64,000 bases of DNA from Streptomyces sp. R41 (GTDB taxonomy: Bacteria > Actinomycetota > Actinomycetes > Streptomycetales > Streptomycetaceae). The notes beneath the pieces are model-generated. The model had not been told where the DNA came from, ran no database searches, and was given only the letters and a program-made list of their open reading frames with translations. Both the position numbers and the translations under genes were made by a program. Shown here piece after piece: positions 1 through 9,037 of this stretch (position 1 is its first letter; each line of letters opens with the position of its first letter). The stretch covers positions 248,001 through 312,000 of the forward strand of contig NZ_CP163443.1 in NCBI RefSeq assembly GCF_041053055.1. Direction: 5' to 3'.

Positions 1-2217
1 GGCTACTTCTTCGACTTTCCACCGCCGCAGAGTGCGCGCGGTGAATCGGCGGGCGTGCATGACGGCGTCGGGCAACCGCCACACCACCCAGCCGGCCCGT
101 ATCGGCCGGGTCTTCATGCCGTCGTAGCGCAGCAGCAACAGCGCCACGTCGTCCTCGCGACGGCCGACGTCGCCGAGCAGTTCGTCGGCCATCAGCCCTG
201 GATCCGCCGGATCCGCCGCGGCGAGCGCGGTGCGCGTCCGGTGCATACCCTCGTCGAGGGGCAGGTCGGCGGCCTCGACCAGGCCGTCGGTGACCAGGGC
301 GAGCACACTGCCGGGGGCCAGTGCGACTGCGGTCATGGGGAACTCCGCCTCCGAGGAGACGCCCAGCGGGAGCCCACCCTCGACCTGTACCTCCTCGGTA
401 GTGCCGTCGGGATGCCGTATCAGCGGTGACAGGTGCCCGGCCCGGACGAACAGGATGTTGCCCTCTTCCAGGTTCAGTTCGGCATAGCAGCAGGTGGCGA
501 ACAGATCGGTCTCCATACCGACGAGGAGGCGGTTCGCGTACGAGACGACCACGTCGGGCGGGTGCCCTTCCACCGCGTACGCCCTGACTGCCGTACGCAT
601 CTGGCCCATGATCGTCGCGGCTCCGGCACTGTGTCCTTGAACGTCACCGATGACCAGTGCCACCCGATCCTCGGAGAGGGCGATGACGTCGTACCAGTCG
701 CCGCCCACCTGCAACCCCCGCCTGGCGGGCAGATAGCGGGCGACGGCGGTCCCCCCTGGCAACTTGGGGAGGCGCCGGGGCAGCAGACTGCGCTGCAGCA
801 TCGTCGCGAGCTCCTGCTCGGCGTCGTGCGCGTGCGTACGCTTCAGTGCCTGCCCGACCAGCGCCGCGGTGGCAGTCAGCAGGGACCGCTCCTCGGGGAC
901 GAACTCGTGCGGCTGATCCCAGCCGACCAGGCACACGCCGACGACCCGGCCCTTGGCAGGAAGTGGAAGGACGGCCAGACCTCCGGTGCCGATGTCCGCC
1001 AGTCCGGGTTCGAGGGCTGAGCCGGCGGGCCACAGATCCATGCGCCCGTCCCGCAGAGCCATCTGAAGGGTGGGCAGGGCGCTGACCGGTGCGTCGGGCC
1101 ACTCCGAACGCCACTCCGAACGCCACTCGGAACGCCAGGTCTCCGGCCAGGCGGCGGGCTGCGGCGGGTCGAGGACGGTGATCACGAGCCGCTCGTCCTG
1201 CAACTCGGCGAGCGCCACCCGGTCGGCGCCCAGCGGCTCTCGAAGCGCGGTGACCACCACTCGGCTGACGTCATCGATGGTTGCGGCATCATCGAGTGCG
1301 GCAGTCAGCCACTGGATCCTGGAAACGTCGTCGGCACTCCGGCGCAGGAGCGAGGCCGCCGTCACCACGCCCAGCACCTGCTCCGGCCGATCGTCGGTGC
1401 TCTCCACACGGCAACTCAGGCTCAGCCAAAGCATTTCACCAGTGGGACGGCGGACTCGGAACTCCAGCTCCCGCCGGCCGAACGCCTGGGTGGACGGCTC
1501 CAGGACGGACATCAGCGCGGGCATGTCCTCCGGGAGTGCGTGCGCGAGCAGGGTGTCCGCCTTGCCGTCGAAGTCATCCGGCGTGATGCCGACCAGCTCG
1601 AGCAGTGTCTCGTCCGCCTCAATCAGGCCTGTGTCCGGCGCCAGGACGAATGAGCCGACGCGCAGGCTCCGCAGGGCGGTACTCAGCAGCGACGACGGCG
1701 TGGGTCGGCCGGCCCCGGCCTGGAGCACACCGGTGACCGCGTCGGCGTACCGCTCCAGGAAGCGCCGTTGCTCGGCCTCGAAGCCGTCCGCGCAGGCGCC
1801 CACGACGACGAGGCAGCCCAGCCGACTACCCTCCGTTCCGAGTGGCAGCGCACCGAGCGACGCCTCTGCTCGCGGCGGCGACGGCCCACCCTCGGAGTAG
1901 GAGGCGAGCGTGACGGGATTCAGCCATAGAGGCCGGTCGGTGCGAAAGGCGTGCGCCGCTGGTGACCCTCCGGACAGAGGCAGAAGCTCTGGGAGCCCGC
2001 ACTCGGAAGTGGCGCCTCCGGCCGTTTCCACCAACCGCAGTACTTCATTCCCGACGCCGAGCACGTAGACCGCTGCCAGCGCCGCTCCGGCGAACGTCAG
2101 GGCCCGATCACTCGCGGCGTCCTCTGGCACCGGAGACGGTGAACCGGTGTCTGCGGCGTCGACCTCGGATGCCCGCGGCTCCGAGACCCCGGCCCGGGCA
2201 CGGCCGTCATGAGGCAT
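1..2217 (-). CDS. PAS/GAF sensor PP2C (SpoIIE-type) phosphatase, 3' end beyond the window
   Basis: At least 739 codons are present and the reading frame is still open at base 1. Order seen: a GAF-like region (about residues 39-150), a PAS/PAC region (175-282), a second GAF-like region (295-462), and a PP2C/SpoIIE catalytic domain (470-685) with GGDWYDV near 505 and the DDVALLLLR ending. A last stretch beginning RLPDAVMHARRFT near 705 is the usual start of a C-terminal anti-sigma-type ATP-binding domain, so the missing part is probably that kinase-like domain. It should dephosphorylate anti-sigma-factor antagonists in response to signals bound by PAS/GAF. Start ATG 2217 has GGGAGG 13 bases upstream; an in-frame ATG at 2241 is possible. 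A short WRSE repeat lies at residues 361-374. Confidence 0.88.
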   Translation of the reverse strand, partial: MPHDGRARAGVSEPRASEVDAADTGSPSPVPEDAASDRALTFAGAALAAVYVLGVGNEVLRLVETAGGATSECGLPELLPLSGGSPAAHAFRTDRPLWLNPVTLASYSEGGPSPPRAEASLGALPLGTEGSRLGCLVVVGACADGFEAEQRRFLERYADAVTGVLQAGAGRPTPSSLLSTALRSLRVGSFVLAPDTGLIEADETLLELVGITPDDFDGKADTLLAHALPEDMPALMSVLEPSTQAFGRRELEFRVRRPTGEMLWLSLSCRVESTDDRPEQVLGVVTAASLLRRSADDVSRIQWLTAALDDAATIDDVSRVVVTALREPLGADRVALAELQDERLVITVLDPPQPAAWPETWRSEWRSEWRSEWPDAPVSALPTLQMALRDGRMDLWPAGSALEPGLADIGTGGLAVLPLPAKGRVVGVCLVGWDQPHEFVPEERSLLTATAALVGQALKRTHAHDAEQELATMLQRSLLPRRLPKLPGGTAVARYLPARRGLQVGGDWYDVIALSEDRVALVIGDVQGHSAGAATIMGQMRTAVRAYAVEGHPPDVVVSYANRLLVGMETDLFATCCYAELNLEEGNILFVRAGHLSPLIRHPDGTTEEVQVEGGLPLGVSSEAEFPMTAVALAPGSVLALVTDGLVEAADLPLDEGMHRTRTALAAADPADPGLMADELLGDVGRREDDVALLLLRYDGMKTRPIRAGWVVWRLPDAVMHARRFTARTLRRWKVEEVA
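1097..1135 (-). repeat. 12-bp tandem repeat coding (WRSE)3 inside the phosphatase gene
   Basis: The minus strand reads TGGCGTTCCGAG three times with one or two base differences, giving three successive WRSE units followed by W. It lies inside the second GAF-like domain. The repeat unit is a multiple of three, so copy changes keep the frame. Confidence 0.8.
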
Positions 2218-3227
2218 GTCCGCAACCGACCTCCCGTCCATGCCGCAGGTGCCGACAGCTCGAGATCGGGGCACCCACCTACCAGAGTCGCATATAAGGG
2301 CCAACCAGACAGATCCACCTGATTGCCATCGCCAGCAGGCCCGGCCGCCGGATGCGGGCGTCCTCGTACGTCGGGCCGAGCGTCGAGGGCGCCCTCGAGG
2401 CCGAGCGGAACCACCTCATGCGGGATTGCATGCCCAGGCAGCGCGCCTGTCCCATCAGCAGGCGGTGCGGTCCGGACGGAGGTGCTGCCTATCGCCCGGC
2501 CGCGGCGCGGCAAACCGCTCCTGCGGAGGGTGGCCCGCTGCGGGAAGCCCGCTTCGGGTCCGCAGTGAAGCCCCCTTCGGACGGTGTACCGGGCCGAACA
2601 TCACTGGCCGGAGCCGCTGCGTTCGCAGATGACCGCAGCCGGTGCCACACTGACGACGTGGTCGTCTTGCCACGTCCACGCGGTTTGTTCCAGGCGGACG
2701 TTGGGCGTCGGCACAGTGGCTGGCTGTCGGCTGCTGGACTGGGCCGACAGGACGCGTGGGCTGGTGAGGAGGCCGGGTGTCGCCATGCTCAATGAGGGAG
2801 CCACCGGTGCCGGGCTGGGCGGGCCGAGTCCCCACCTCGCCGGGGCGGGCGACGCCACCCCGCGACCATCGGAGCCGCAGCTGCCCGTGAAGGCAGGGAC
2901 GGGTGTTCGCCTGGATCTCCATGCCGGCGTGCCACCTGGCTCAACGCGGCCTGCGCCATCACGCCCCGTCGCCCGTGGCCCATACGGCCCGGCCGCCCCG
3001 CCGACGAACCTTGACGCCCGCGACGCACGTGCGCCTTTCCCTCAGGCGTGGACCATGCCGGCCGGACCCGACAGGCCGGTGTGGCCCCGCTGCTCCCCCC
3101 TGAGCCGGTCACCAACCACCTGGCGTACGCCGACGGGGCGCAGCACCCAGTCCTCATCCCCGATGGAGGCCAGGCAACCGTGAGCGCTCCCTGACCACAC
3201 AGGGGGAAAGAAAAGGGAGGTCTCTCA
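2218..3227. other. Intergenic region without recognisable gene
   Basis: About 1 kb between the divergent phosphatase and sugar ABC operon. Several open frames exist on both strands but none shows a family pattern, a consistent ribosome site or a wobble-GC pattern that I trust. It must hold the promoters of both flanking units. The last 20 bases contain a strong AAAGGGAGG ribosome site for the binding-protein gene. Confidence 0.5.
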
Positions 3228-4316
3228 ATGAAGGCCTTCATACGGGACACGGCCCTCACCCTGACCGCTGTCTCGACGGCCGTTGCCCTAGCGGCCTGCG
3301 GGTCGGGCGCCGAGAACGACCCCGACGGGGAAAACACGCCGACGATCGGGCTGCTCCTGCCGGACGCCACCACGGCTCGTTGGGAGACACAGGACAGGCC
3401 CTTGCTCGAGAAGAAGATCAAGGAGCTGTGCGACGACTGCACGGTCGAGCACGCCAATGCCAAGGGCGATGTGGCCACCCAGCAGGAGCAGATGGACTCG
3501 ATGATCACCAAGGGGGTCGATGCCCTCGTGCTCGTGCCCGTGGACGCCAGATCGCTCGGCCCCACGGTCAGGAAGGCGCACGAAGCAGACATCCCGGTCA
3601 TTGCCTACGACCGTCTCGCCGAGGGCCCGATCTCGGGTTATGTCTCCTTCGACGGCGAAGAGGTCGGCAGGCTCCAGGGCAGGGCACTGCTGACGGCCAT
3701 GGGCAACAAGGTGCCCGACGCCCAGATCGTCATGATGAACGGCGATCTCAGCGACCCGAACGCGGTGGCGTTCAAGAAGGGCGCACTGTCCGTACTCAAG
3801 GGGCGAGTGAAGATCGGCAAAGCGTACGACACACTCGACTGGAGGGCGGAGACCGCGCACATGAACATGTCCGGCGCCATCTCCGCCCTCGGCGTCGCCA
3901 ACATCGACGGGGTCTACGCCGCCAACGACGGCCTCGCCGCCGGCAGCATCTCCGCCCTCAAAGCGAACAAGGTCAACCCGCTGCCCCCTGTCACCGGGCA
4001 GGACGCCGAACTCGGAGCCGTGCGGCGTATTGTCGGCGGCGATCAGTACATGACCGTCTACAAACCCTTCGGACCCGAGGCTTCCGCCGGCGGCGCCATG
4101 GCTGTGGCCGCAGCCCGCGGTGAAAACCTCGACCGGATTGCCACGGGCACGGTGAGGACCCCCGGTGCGGAGGCGGTTCCGGCCGTCATGCTCACCCCGC
4201 TGTCCGTGACCGTCGCCAATATCGAGGACACCTTGGTCAAAGACGGCGTGTACACGATCCAGCAGATCTGCACCCCCCGGCTCGGGGCCGCCTGCGACAA
4301 GGCCGGGCTGACCTGA
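3228..4316 (+). CDS. xylF: Sugar ABC transporter substrate-binding lipoprotein (XylF-like)
   Basis: 362 aa. The N-terminus is a lipoprotein signal with lipobox LAAC and lipidated Cys24. The rest is a periplasmic-binding type 1 sugar protein: TIGLLLPD at the mature start, then the QQEQMDSMITKGVDALVLVPVD region and the ANDGLAAGSISALK region typical of xylose/ribose binders. It should capture a pentose outside the membrane for the permease and ATPase coded just downstream. A strong AAAGGGAGG lies 7-8 bases before ATG. First gene of a three-gene operon, 47 bases before the ATPase. The xylose assignment is by family resemblance only, and no xylose isomerase/kinase or ROK repressor lies nearby. Confidence 0.85.
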   Translation: MKAFIRDTALTLTAVSTAVALAACGSGAENDPDGENTPTIGLLLPDATTARWETQDRPLLEKKIKELCDDCTVEHANAKGDVATQQEQMDSMITKGVDALVLVPVDARSLGPTVRKAHEADIPVIAYDRLAEGPISGYVSFDGEEVGRLQGRALLTAMGNKVPDAQIVMMNGDLSDPNAVAFKKGALSVLKGRVKIGKAYDTLDWRAETAHMNMSGAISALGVANIDGVYAANDGLAAGSISALKANKVNPLPPVTGQDAELGAVRRIVGGDQYMTVYKPFGPEASAGGAMAVAAARGENLDRIATGTVRTPGAEAVPAVMLTPLSVTVANIEDTLVKDGVYTIQQICTPRLGAACDKAGLT

Positions 4317-4363
4317 CAGGCCGGTTCCGACCAGGTCCGTGCCCCGGGAAGGAGATGGTTTCC

Positions 4364-5137
4364 GTGCCGACTCCCCCCTTGCTGGCGCTGCACGGCGTGT
4401 GCAAGCGCTTCGGCGTCGTCGAGGTCCTCACGGACATCGAGCTGGAGATTCACGCCGGTCAAGTCGTCGCTCTGCTGGGCGACAACGGGGCCGGCAAGTC
4501 CACCCTGGTCAAGGTGATCTCTGGCGTCGCCCCCGCGGACAACGGCGTCATCGAGTGGGAGGGCCGGACAGTCGACATCAGGCGCCCCCACGACGCCCGG
4601 GACCTCGGCATCGCCACCGTCTACCAGGACCTCGCGCTGTGCGGGAACCTCGACGTTGTCGGCAATCTGTTCCTCGGACGGGAGATGCGCAGGTTCGGCT
4701 TCCTCGACGAGGTGGAGATGGAGCGCCGCACCAGACACCTGTTGGAACGCCTGACCAGGGGCGTCCCCGATCTGCGCGGACCCGTCGTCTCGCTGTCCAG
4801 CGGCCAGCGGCAGACCGTCGCCATCGCTCGCTCGCTCCTCGGCGACCCGCGGGTGCTCCTCCTGGACGAACCAACCGCAGCGCTGGGAATCGAGCAGACC
4901 GCCGAGGTCCTGGACCTCGTCGACCAGCTGCGTGACCGCGGCCTGGGAGTACTGCTCATCAGCCACAACATGGGCGATGTGAAGGCTCTCGCAGACCGGG
5001 CCGCTGTGCTGCGGCTCGGTCGTAACAACGGCTTCTTCGACGTGGGCACCACGTCTCACGAACAGATCATCTCCTCCATCACCGGCGCGGCGGAAAACGT
5101 GCCCCGCCGGATGGCCCACCGGGAGGCGGGGTGGTGA
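4364..5137 (+). CDS. xylG: Sugar ABC transporter ATP-binding protein, single domain (XylG-like)
   Basis: 257 aa from GTG 4364; ATG 4355 is also in frame but touches the GGAAGGAG ribosome site, so the GTG is preferred. Walker A GDNGAGKS (about residues 39-46), signature LSSGQ (about 144), Walker B LLLDEP (about 164) and H-loop ISHN are all present. Signature is LSSGQ instead of LSGGQ. Only one ATPase domain is present, whereas E. coli XylG has two; the short form is usual in Streptomyces xylFGH operons. It should power import through the permease encoded next, whose start overlaps this stop. Confidence 0.87.
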   Translation: MPTPPLLALHGVCKRFGVVEVLTDIELEIHAGQVVALLGDNGAGKSTLVKVISGVAPADNGVIEWEGRTVDIRRPHDARDLGIATVYQDLALCGNLDVVGNLFLGREMRRFGFLDEVEMERRTRHLLERLTRGVPDLRGPVVSLSSGQRQTVAIARSLLGDPRVLLLDEPTAALGIEQTAEVLDLVDQLRDRGLGVLLISHNMGDVKALADRAAVLRLGRNNGFFDVGTTSHEQIISSITGAAENVPRRMAHREAGW

Positions 5138-6414
5138 AAGGGATGCGCAACATGGCGGACAACCCGCGGGCCGAACCCGCCACACCCACGGCCGAGGCCC
5201 GTCAGCCGCACCGCACGCGGACCATCGCCCATGCCATGGAGGGTTGGGTCACCGTCTTCCGGCGCAAACTGAGCGCCGGTGAACTGGGCGTGCTCCCCGT
5301 CGTCCTCGTCCTCGCCGCGGTCTGGATCATCTTCCAGGCTCTCAACGCAAACTTCCTCTCACCCCGGAACCTGTCCAATCTCAGCGTGGACATCGTGGGC
5401 ACGGGCCTGATCGCGGTCGGCATCGTCTTCGTGCTGCTGCTCGGTGAACTCGACCTGTCGGTCGGCTCGATCAGCGGCCTCGCGGCGGCTGTCTTCGCCG
5501 TTCTGAACGTGAACAACGGCGTGCCGGAATGGCTTGCCCTGATCGTCGCGGTGCTCGCGGGTACCTCAGCGGGAGCCCTCCAGGGCTACTCCTTCGCCAA
5601 GACCCGGGTGCCGGCGTTCGTCGTCACACTCGCGGGGCTGCTCACCTGGAACGGCCTCATGCTCTACATCCTCGGGAACAGCGGCACCGTCAACTTCGAC
5701 GAAAACGGGCTCGTCGCCAAGCTGACCAGCTATTACTTCACCAACGCCGGCGTCGCCTACGGAGTGGCGGCGGTCGCCACGGGCATGGTCTTCCTCGTGT
5801 CCTACCTGGGCAGTCGGCGCCGTAAGGCCGTTGCCATGCCGTACCGCTCGCTCCGGGGAACCGCGCTGCGCACGGGAGCGGTCGCAGTGATCGCGTTCGC
5901 CGCCGCGTATGTGCTCAACCAGTTCCAGGGCCTGCCGCTCGCCCTCCTGATCTTCCTCGTGGTGGTGGCCGGCCTCGACATCGTTCTCCGCCGCACGCAC
6001 TACGGGCGGCAGGTCTACGCACTCGGCGGCAGTGTCGAAGCAGCCCGTCGCGCCAGCCTCAGTGTGACGCGGGTGCGGACCGCGGTGCTCGCGGTCTCGG
6101 GCACCATGGCCGCGGTCGGCGGCCTGTTCCTGGCCTCGCGCATCACCTCGGTGAGCCAGAGTTCAGGCTCGGGCGTCCTGCTGCTCAATGCCATCGCAGC
6201 AGCCGTCATCGGTGGCACCAGCCTGTTCGGAGGACGCGGTACGACCTGGTCCGCGGTGCTCGGCATGCTGGTCATCCAGTCGGTCGCCTCAGGCATGGCG
6301 ATCACGGACACCCCCACAGCCGTTCAGTTCGTGATCACAGGCGGGGTGCTCTTCGCCGCGGTGGTCATCGACTCACTGTCCAGACGCTCGCAGGAGGCAC
6401 ATGGGCGGGCCTGA
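5131..6414 (+). CDS. xylH: Sugar ABC transporter permease (XylH-like)
   Basis: 427 aa hydrophobic protein with about ten membrane segments and the BPD_transp_2 pattern, including LLGELDLSVGSISGL near the N-terminus and AAAVIGGTSLFGGRGT near the C-terminus. It forms the membrane channel for the lipoprotein and ATPase encoded upstream. GTG 5131 overlaps the ATPase stop; GTG 5134, ATG 5143 and ATG 5152 are alternative starts, the last with AAAGGG nine bases ahead. A hydrophilic N-terminal tail of about 45 residues precedes the first membrane segment. Confidence 0.87.
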   Translation: MVKGMRNMADNPRAEPATPTAEARQPHRTRTIAHAMEGWVTVFRRKLSAGELGVLPVVLVLAAVWIIFQALNANFLSPRNLSNLSVDIVGTGLIAVGIVFVLLLGELDLSVGSISGLAAAVFAVLNVNNGVPEWLALIVAVLAGTSAGALQGYSFAKTRVPAFVVTLAGLLTWNGLMLYILGNSGTVNFDENGLVAKLTSYYFTNAGVAYGVAAVATGMVFLVSYLGSRRRKAVAMPYRSLRGTALRTGAVAVIAFAAAYVLNQFQGLPLALLIFLVVVAGLDIVLRRTHYGRQVYALGGSVEAARRASLSVTRVRTAVLAVSGTMAAVGGLFLASRITSVSQSSGSGVLLLNAIAAAVIGGTSLFGGRGTTWSAVLGMLVIQSVASGMAITDTPTAVQFVITGGVLFAAVVIDSLSRRSQEAHGRA

Positions 6415-6424
6415 GCTGACTGCT

Positions 6425-6480
6425 CCCCGCCCATGCTGCTGGGCAGGCCTTGCACCTGCGCCCTCGCGCAGGCAGCGGGG
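6425..6480 (+). terminator. Possible hairpin terminator after the sugar ABC operon
   Basis: Inner stem CCTGCGC/GCGCAGG (6455-6461 with 6466-6472) and outer arms CCCCGC/GCGGGG lie just after the permease stop. There is no T tract, so termination is only inferred from position. Confidence 0.4.
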
Positions 6481-6663
6481 CGCCTCCCTTGTCTTTGGTG
6501 AGCCGGTGCGGCAGGGCGCCGGCCATCGCGTTGCGTGCGGCGGTATGTGCGCGCAGCCAGGCGGCCTCCGGTGGCGTCCGGCCTCCGATAAGTAAGAGGC
6601 CCGGGCCTGACCGGCCGAACATGTCGGCCCGAACGGCCACGACTCGGCCGCAAGGACAGTACG

Positions 6664-7131
6664 TTGGCTGTCATGTATGCCACGCGAGTTTCGCGACGCG
6701 TCAAGGCGGCCCCCGCAGCCGTCTATCAAGCGCTCGTCGACCCGAACGCGGTGGCGGCGTGGCGCGTGCCCGCCGGCATGACCAGCCATGTCCACGCCTT
6801 CGACGCTCGCGAAGGCGGCACCTTCCGCGTCTCGCTCACCTACGACGACGCAGCCGGGTCAGGAAAGTCGGACGCCCACACGGACACCTACCAGGGCCAC
6901 TTCGCGCGACTCGTCCCCAACGAGCTGGTGGTTGAGGTGTTCGAATTCGAGACATCCGACGATGCGCTGCGCGGCACGATGACGATGACCACCTCACTCG
7001 CCCCGGTGGGCGACGCGACGGACGTCGTCATCGTGCACGAGGGCATTCCCGATGACGTGCCACGCGAGGACAACGAGTTGGGTACGCGGATGGCGCTGGA
7101 CAACCTCGCCCGCCTGGTCGAGAGGGACTGA
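6664..7131 (+). CDS. SRPBCC/AHSA1-family protein
   Basis: 155 aa from TTG 6664 (AAGGA seven bases ahead) or 152 aa from ATG 6673. Pattern of the START-like AHSA1 fold: RRVKAAPAAVYQALVDP with WRVPAGM at the N-terminus, EGGTFRVSLTYDD in the middle and DNELGTRMALDNLARLVE at the C-terminus. Such proteins bind small hydrophobic ligands or act as Hsp90-activator-like domains in the cytoplasm; the ligand here is unknown. It stands alone between the ABC operon and a convergent membrane-anchored protein gene. Confidence 0.8.
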   Translation: MAVMYATRVSRRVKAAPAAVYQALVDPNAVAAWRVPAGMTSHVHAFDAREGGTFRVSLTYDDAAGSGKSDAHTDTYQGHFARLVPNELVVEVFEFETSDDALRGTMTMTTSLAPVGDATDVVIVHEGIPDDVPREDNELGTRMALDNLARLVERD

Positions 7132-7323
7132 TCCCTCACCGGCCCTTCTCGCCGCCCGGCTCAGTCGAGCCAACGCACGGGTTGATCAGGATCAGTCACC
7201 CACGAACCACAGCACCGGTCAGCGCCGTCACTCAGCCGCATCCATGCGGAGCCGATCGAGACCCTCCCTGATCGCGCAAGGCCAACATGCCGACACTCAA
7301 TCGGCGTTGGGTGCGATCGACGC

Positions 7324-7803
7324 TCATTCGATCCCCAGGGGCCCGATGCCCAGGTCCTTACGCATGAGATCGCGCATCTGGGCCATGGCCTTCCGACGCT
7401 GTGCGATCAGAGGCACGTCCTCGGCGGAGCCGACGGTGGCTCCCCGGGCGTAGGCATCGCGCAACCGGCGCAGGCTGTGGAACGCCTCATTCCCGGCTGT
7501 CACGACTTGCTGCGGGCCCACGAGCCAAAGGCGTTCGCTCGCCGTGTACAGGCCGGTGGCGCGGAAGGCTTCCCGCACGGCCGCCTCACGCGCCGACTCG
7601 GACATGTGATCGCCCAATGCGACGGCGCGCATGTCCTCACCGGCTGTCTTGAGCGCGGAGACGAACTCCGTGTACACCTCGCGTCGCACGTCCAGAGCGT
7701 GCCGGGTCTCCTCGCGCCGCCACCGGTTGCGATCGGCGATCAGAGTGGCAGCGATGCCGATAACGGCACCGGTCAGTGTGGAGAGCAGCGGTATCCAGTC
7801 CAT
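7324..7803 (-). CDS. Small protein with one N-terminal membrane helix, unknown function
   Basis: 159 aa starting MDWIPLLSTLTGAVIGIA; the first 25 residues form one membrane helix, followed by RNRWRREETRHALDVRREVY and a mainly helical cytoplasmic part. This architecture is common in Streptomyces hypothetical proteins. An open frame continues upstream to 8046, but the hydrophobic start and lack of coding character upstream favour ATG 7803. Function not recognised. Confidence 0.7.
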   Translation of the reverse strand: MDWIPLLSTLTGAVIGIAATLIADRNRWRREETRHALDVRREVYTEFVSALKTAGEDMRAVALGDHMSESAREAAVREAFRATGLYTASERLWLVGPQQVVTAGNEAFHSLRRLRDAYARGATVGSAEDVPLIAQRRKAMAQMRDLMRKDLGIGPLGIE

Positions 7804-8005
7804 GCGCGGCAGCTTGTCCGAACCAACGCCGCCACACCAGAGGCCTCTTGCTGCCCATCGGCCGCAACGGGTGAAGGACCCGCGTCGAGCCCCCGCCGCC
7901 GGACGCAGTACGGCGAGCCCTCCGTGGAGTGACGCGGCCGCGGCAACGTGGCAGAGCGCTGAGGCCGGCTTGGACAAGCCCGTCAAAGAGACGCGCTCTG
8001 GGTGA

Positions 8006-8383
8006 CTACTGGGCTCGCCAGGATCGAAGCCGTTCGGCGATCTCATACGAGTCCAGGCGTAGGGCCCGGATCTGGTGGATCAATTCCCGCCACAGTTCGA
8101 ACTTCGTGTCCACGCGTTCCTCCGAGGCTTCCAGGTAGGCGATGGCCACGCTGTACCCGAAGAACTCGTTGCGGGCTGGGAGGGGACGCAGCAGGACGCA
8201 CTCCTCCAGGAACACAGCGGCCCGCCAGAAGGCATCTGGATGGTGCTGGTCGTGGCGCGGGGGATCGACCTTGTGCCGGGCTGCCATGCCGACAAGGACA
8301 GAGAAGTCGTTGACGGTCAAGTCGTCTCGGAGGATGTCTTCCTGACGTTCCAGGAGCCATCGGTGGTCGACGTACAGTTCCAC
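8006..8383 (-). CDS. Fic-like toxin component of a toxin-antitoxin pair
   Basis: 125 aa from GTG 8383. The pattern MELYVDHRWLLERQED, then LLRPLPARNEFFGYSVAIAY, resembles Streptomyces proteins annotated as toxin component of Fic-family toxin-antitoxin systems. The canonical Fic active-site motif HPFxxGN is not present; RPLPARNEFFG occupies the matching place, so AMP-transferase activity is doubtful. The start lies four bases after the antitoxin stop, which indicates co-translation. It could instead be a non-enzymatic Doc-like fold. Confidence 0.65.
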   Translation of the reverse strand: MELYVDHRWLLERQEDILRDDLTVNDFSVLVGMAARHKVDPPRHDQHHPDAFWRAAVFLEECVLLRPLPARNEFFGYSVAIAYLEASEERVDTKFELWRELIHQIRALRLDSYEIAERLRSWRAQ

Positions 8384-8387
8384 AGGG

Positions 8388-8636
8388 TCAGGCCGCCTGC
8401 TGGGTGTGGTGTCCAGCCGGCGGAAGCCCGCCGAACTCGGCGTCGAAGGCGTCCATGACTCCGGGCTCGCTGATGGCTCGGCGGAACGCGGCCGTTGCCG
8501 TCTCGAGCTGCCTCTCGTGCTCTTTCTCCGAGGCCAGCTTGGCCAGGTAGTCCTTCATGGACATTCCCGCACCGTCCGCCAGGGCCTTGAGCCTGTCTCT
8601 GGTGGTGTCGTCGATCTTGACACTGGTGTCTGCCAT
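8388..8636 (-). CDS. Antitoxin-like DNA-binding protein
   Basis: 82 aa beginning MADTSVKIDDTTRDRLKALA, a short beta strand followed by helices as in ribbon-helix-helix proteins, with a charged helical tail for toxin binding. It precedes the toxin gene in the same unit, the classic order. The start codon has no ribosome site but a CATACT box 7-12 bases upstream, so the mRNA is probably leaderless. A perfect palindrome overlaps that box and is the likely autoregulatory operator. Confidence 0.68.
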   Translation of the reverse strand: MADTSVKIDDTTRDRLKALADGAGMSMKDYLAKLASEKEHERQLETATAAFRRAISEPGVMDAFDAEFGGLPPAGHHTQQAA

Positions 8637-8642
8637 GGTTCG

Positions 8643-8661
8643 AGTATGCCGCTCGGCATAC
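8643..8661 (-). promoter_or_regulatory. Palindromic operator and -10 box of the toxin-antitoxin operon
   Basis: Bases 8644-8661 read GTATGCCG CT CGGCATAC, a perfect 8+2+8 palindrome. On the minus strand, CATACT (8648-8643) sits at -12 to -7 of the antitoxin ATG, the position of a -10 box for a leaderless transcript. Binding at the palindrome would therefore block the promoter. The sequence is seen directly; the role is inferred. Confidence 0.7.
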
Positions 8662-8824
8662 CATTCTGGCTACCAGCTCATGAGCGGCTCTGACCAAGCG
8701 GCCACCCGGCAGTCAGCAGGCCCACGCAATGCGCGTCGAGCCGCGCCGAGCAGCCGCCTGGCGTGGGCCGATGCCGTAGGCGGCGTGCACCGCGCCCCCG
8801 CACCTACCCCAAACGGGCGCTCGT

Positions 8825-9037
8825 TCAGCGCCTCCATACCTCCGGACCGCCCCCATGCCACTCGATCAACCCCGACTCTGCGACATCCAGTTCGTCCCAG
8901 TCCGGCAGGCCGGCGCCCCGCAAGAACACCGTGAGATCGTGCAGCGAGTAGGCCGTGCCGAGGATCGTACTGTCGACGCGCACCCCGCGGCCGCCGGACT
9001 CGGACGGCGGGTAGACGATTACGCGGCGCTCAGGCAT
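8825..9037 (-). CDS. Small conserved-type hypothetical protein
   Basis: 70 aa, starting MPERRVIVYPPSESGGRGVR and ending with EWHGGGPEVW. It looks like a short Streptomyces family of about 70 residues with an early beta strand and a LHDLTVFLRGAG helix. A longer frame reaches 9286 but the extension has no coding character. No function can be assigned. It is the next gene on this strand upstream of the toxin-antitoxin unit, about 190 bases from it. Confidence 0.6.
   Translation of the reverse strand: MPERRVIVYPPSESGGRGVRVDSTILGTAYSLHDLTVFLRGAGLPDWDELDVAESGLIEWHGGGPEVWRR

Noticed and set aside
2789..3601. 270-codon minus-strand frame over the intergenic region and the xylF-like gene start
   Set aside because: It overlaps the secure lipoprotein gene antisense and is Ser/Arg/Gly-rich with no motif.
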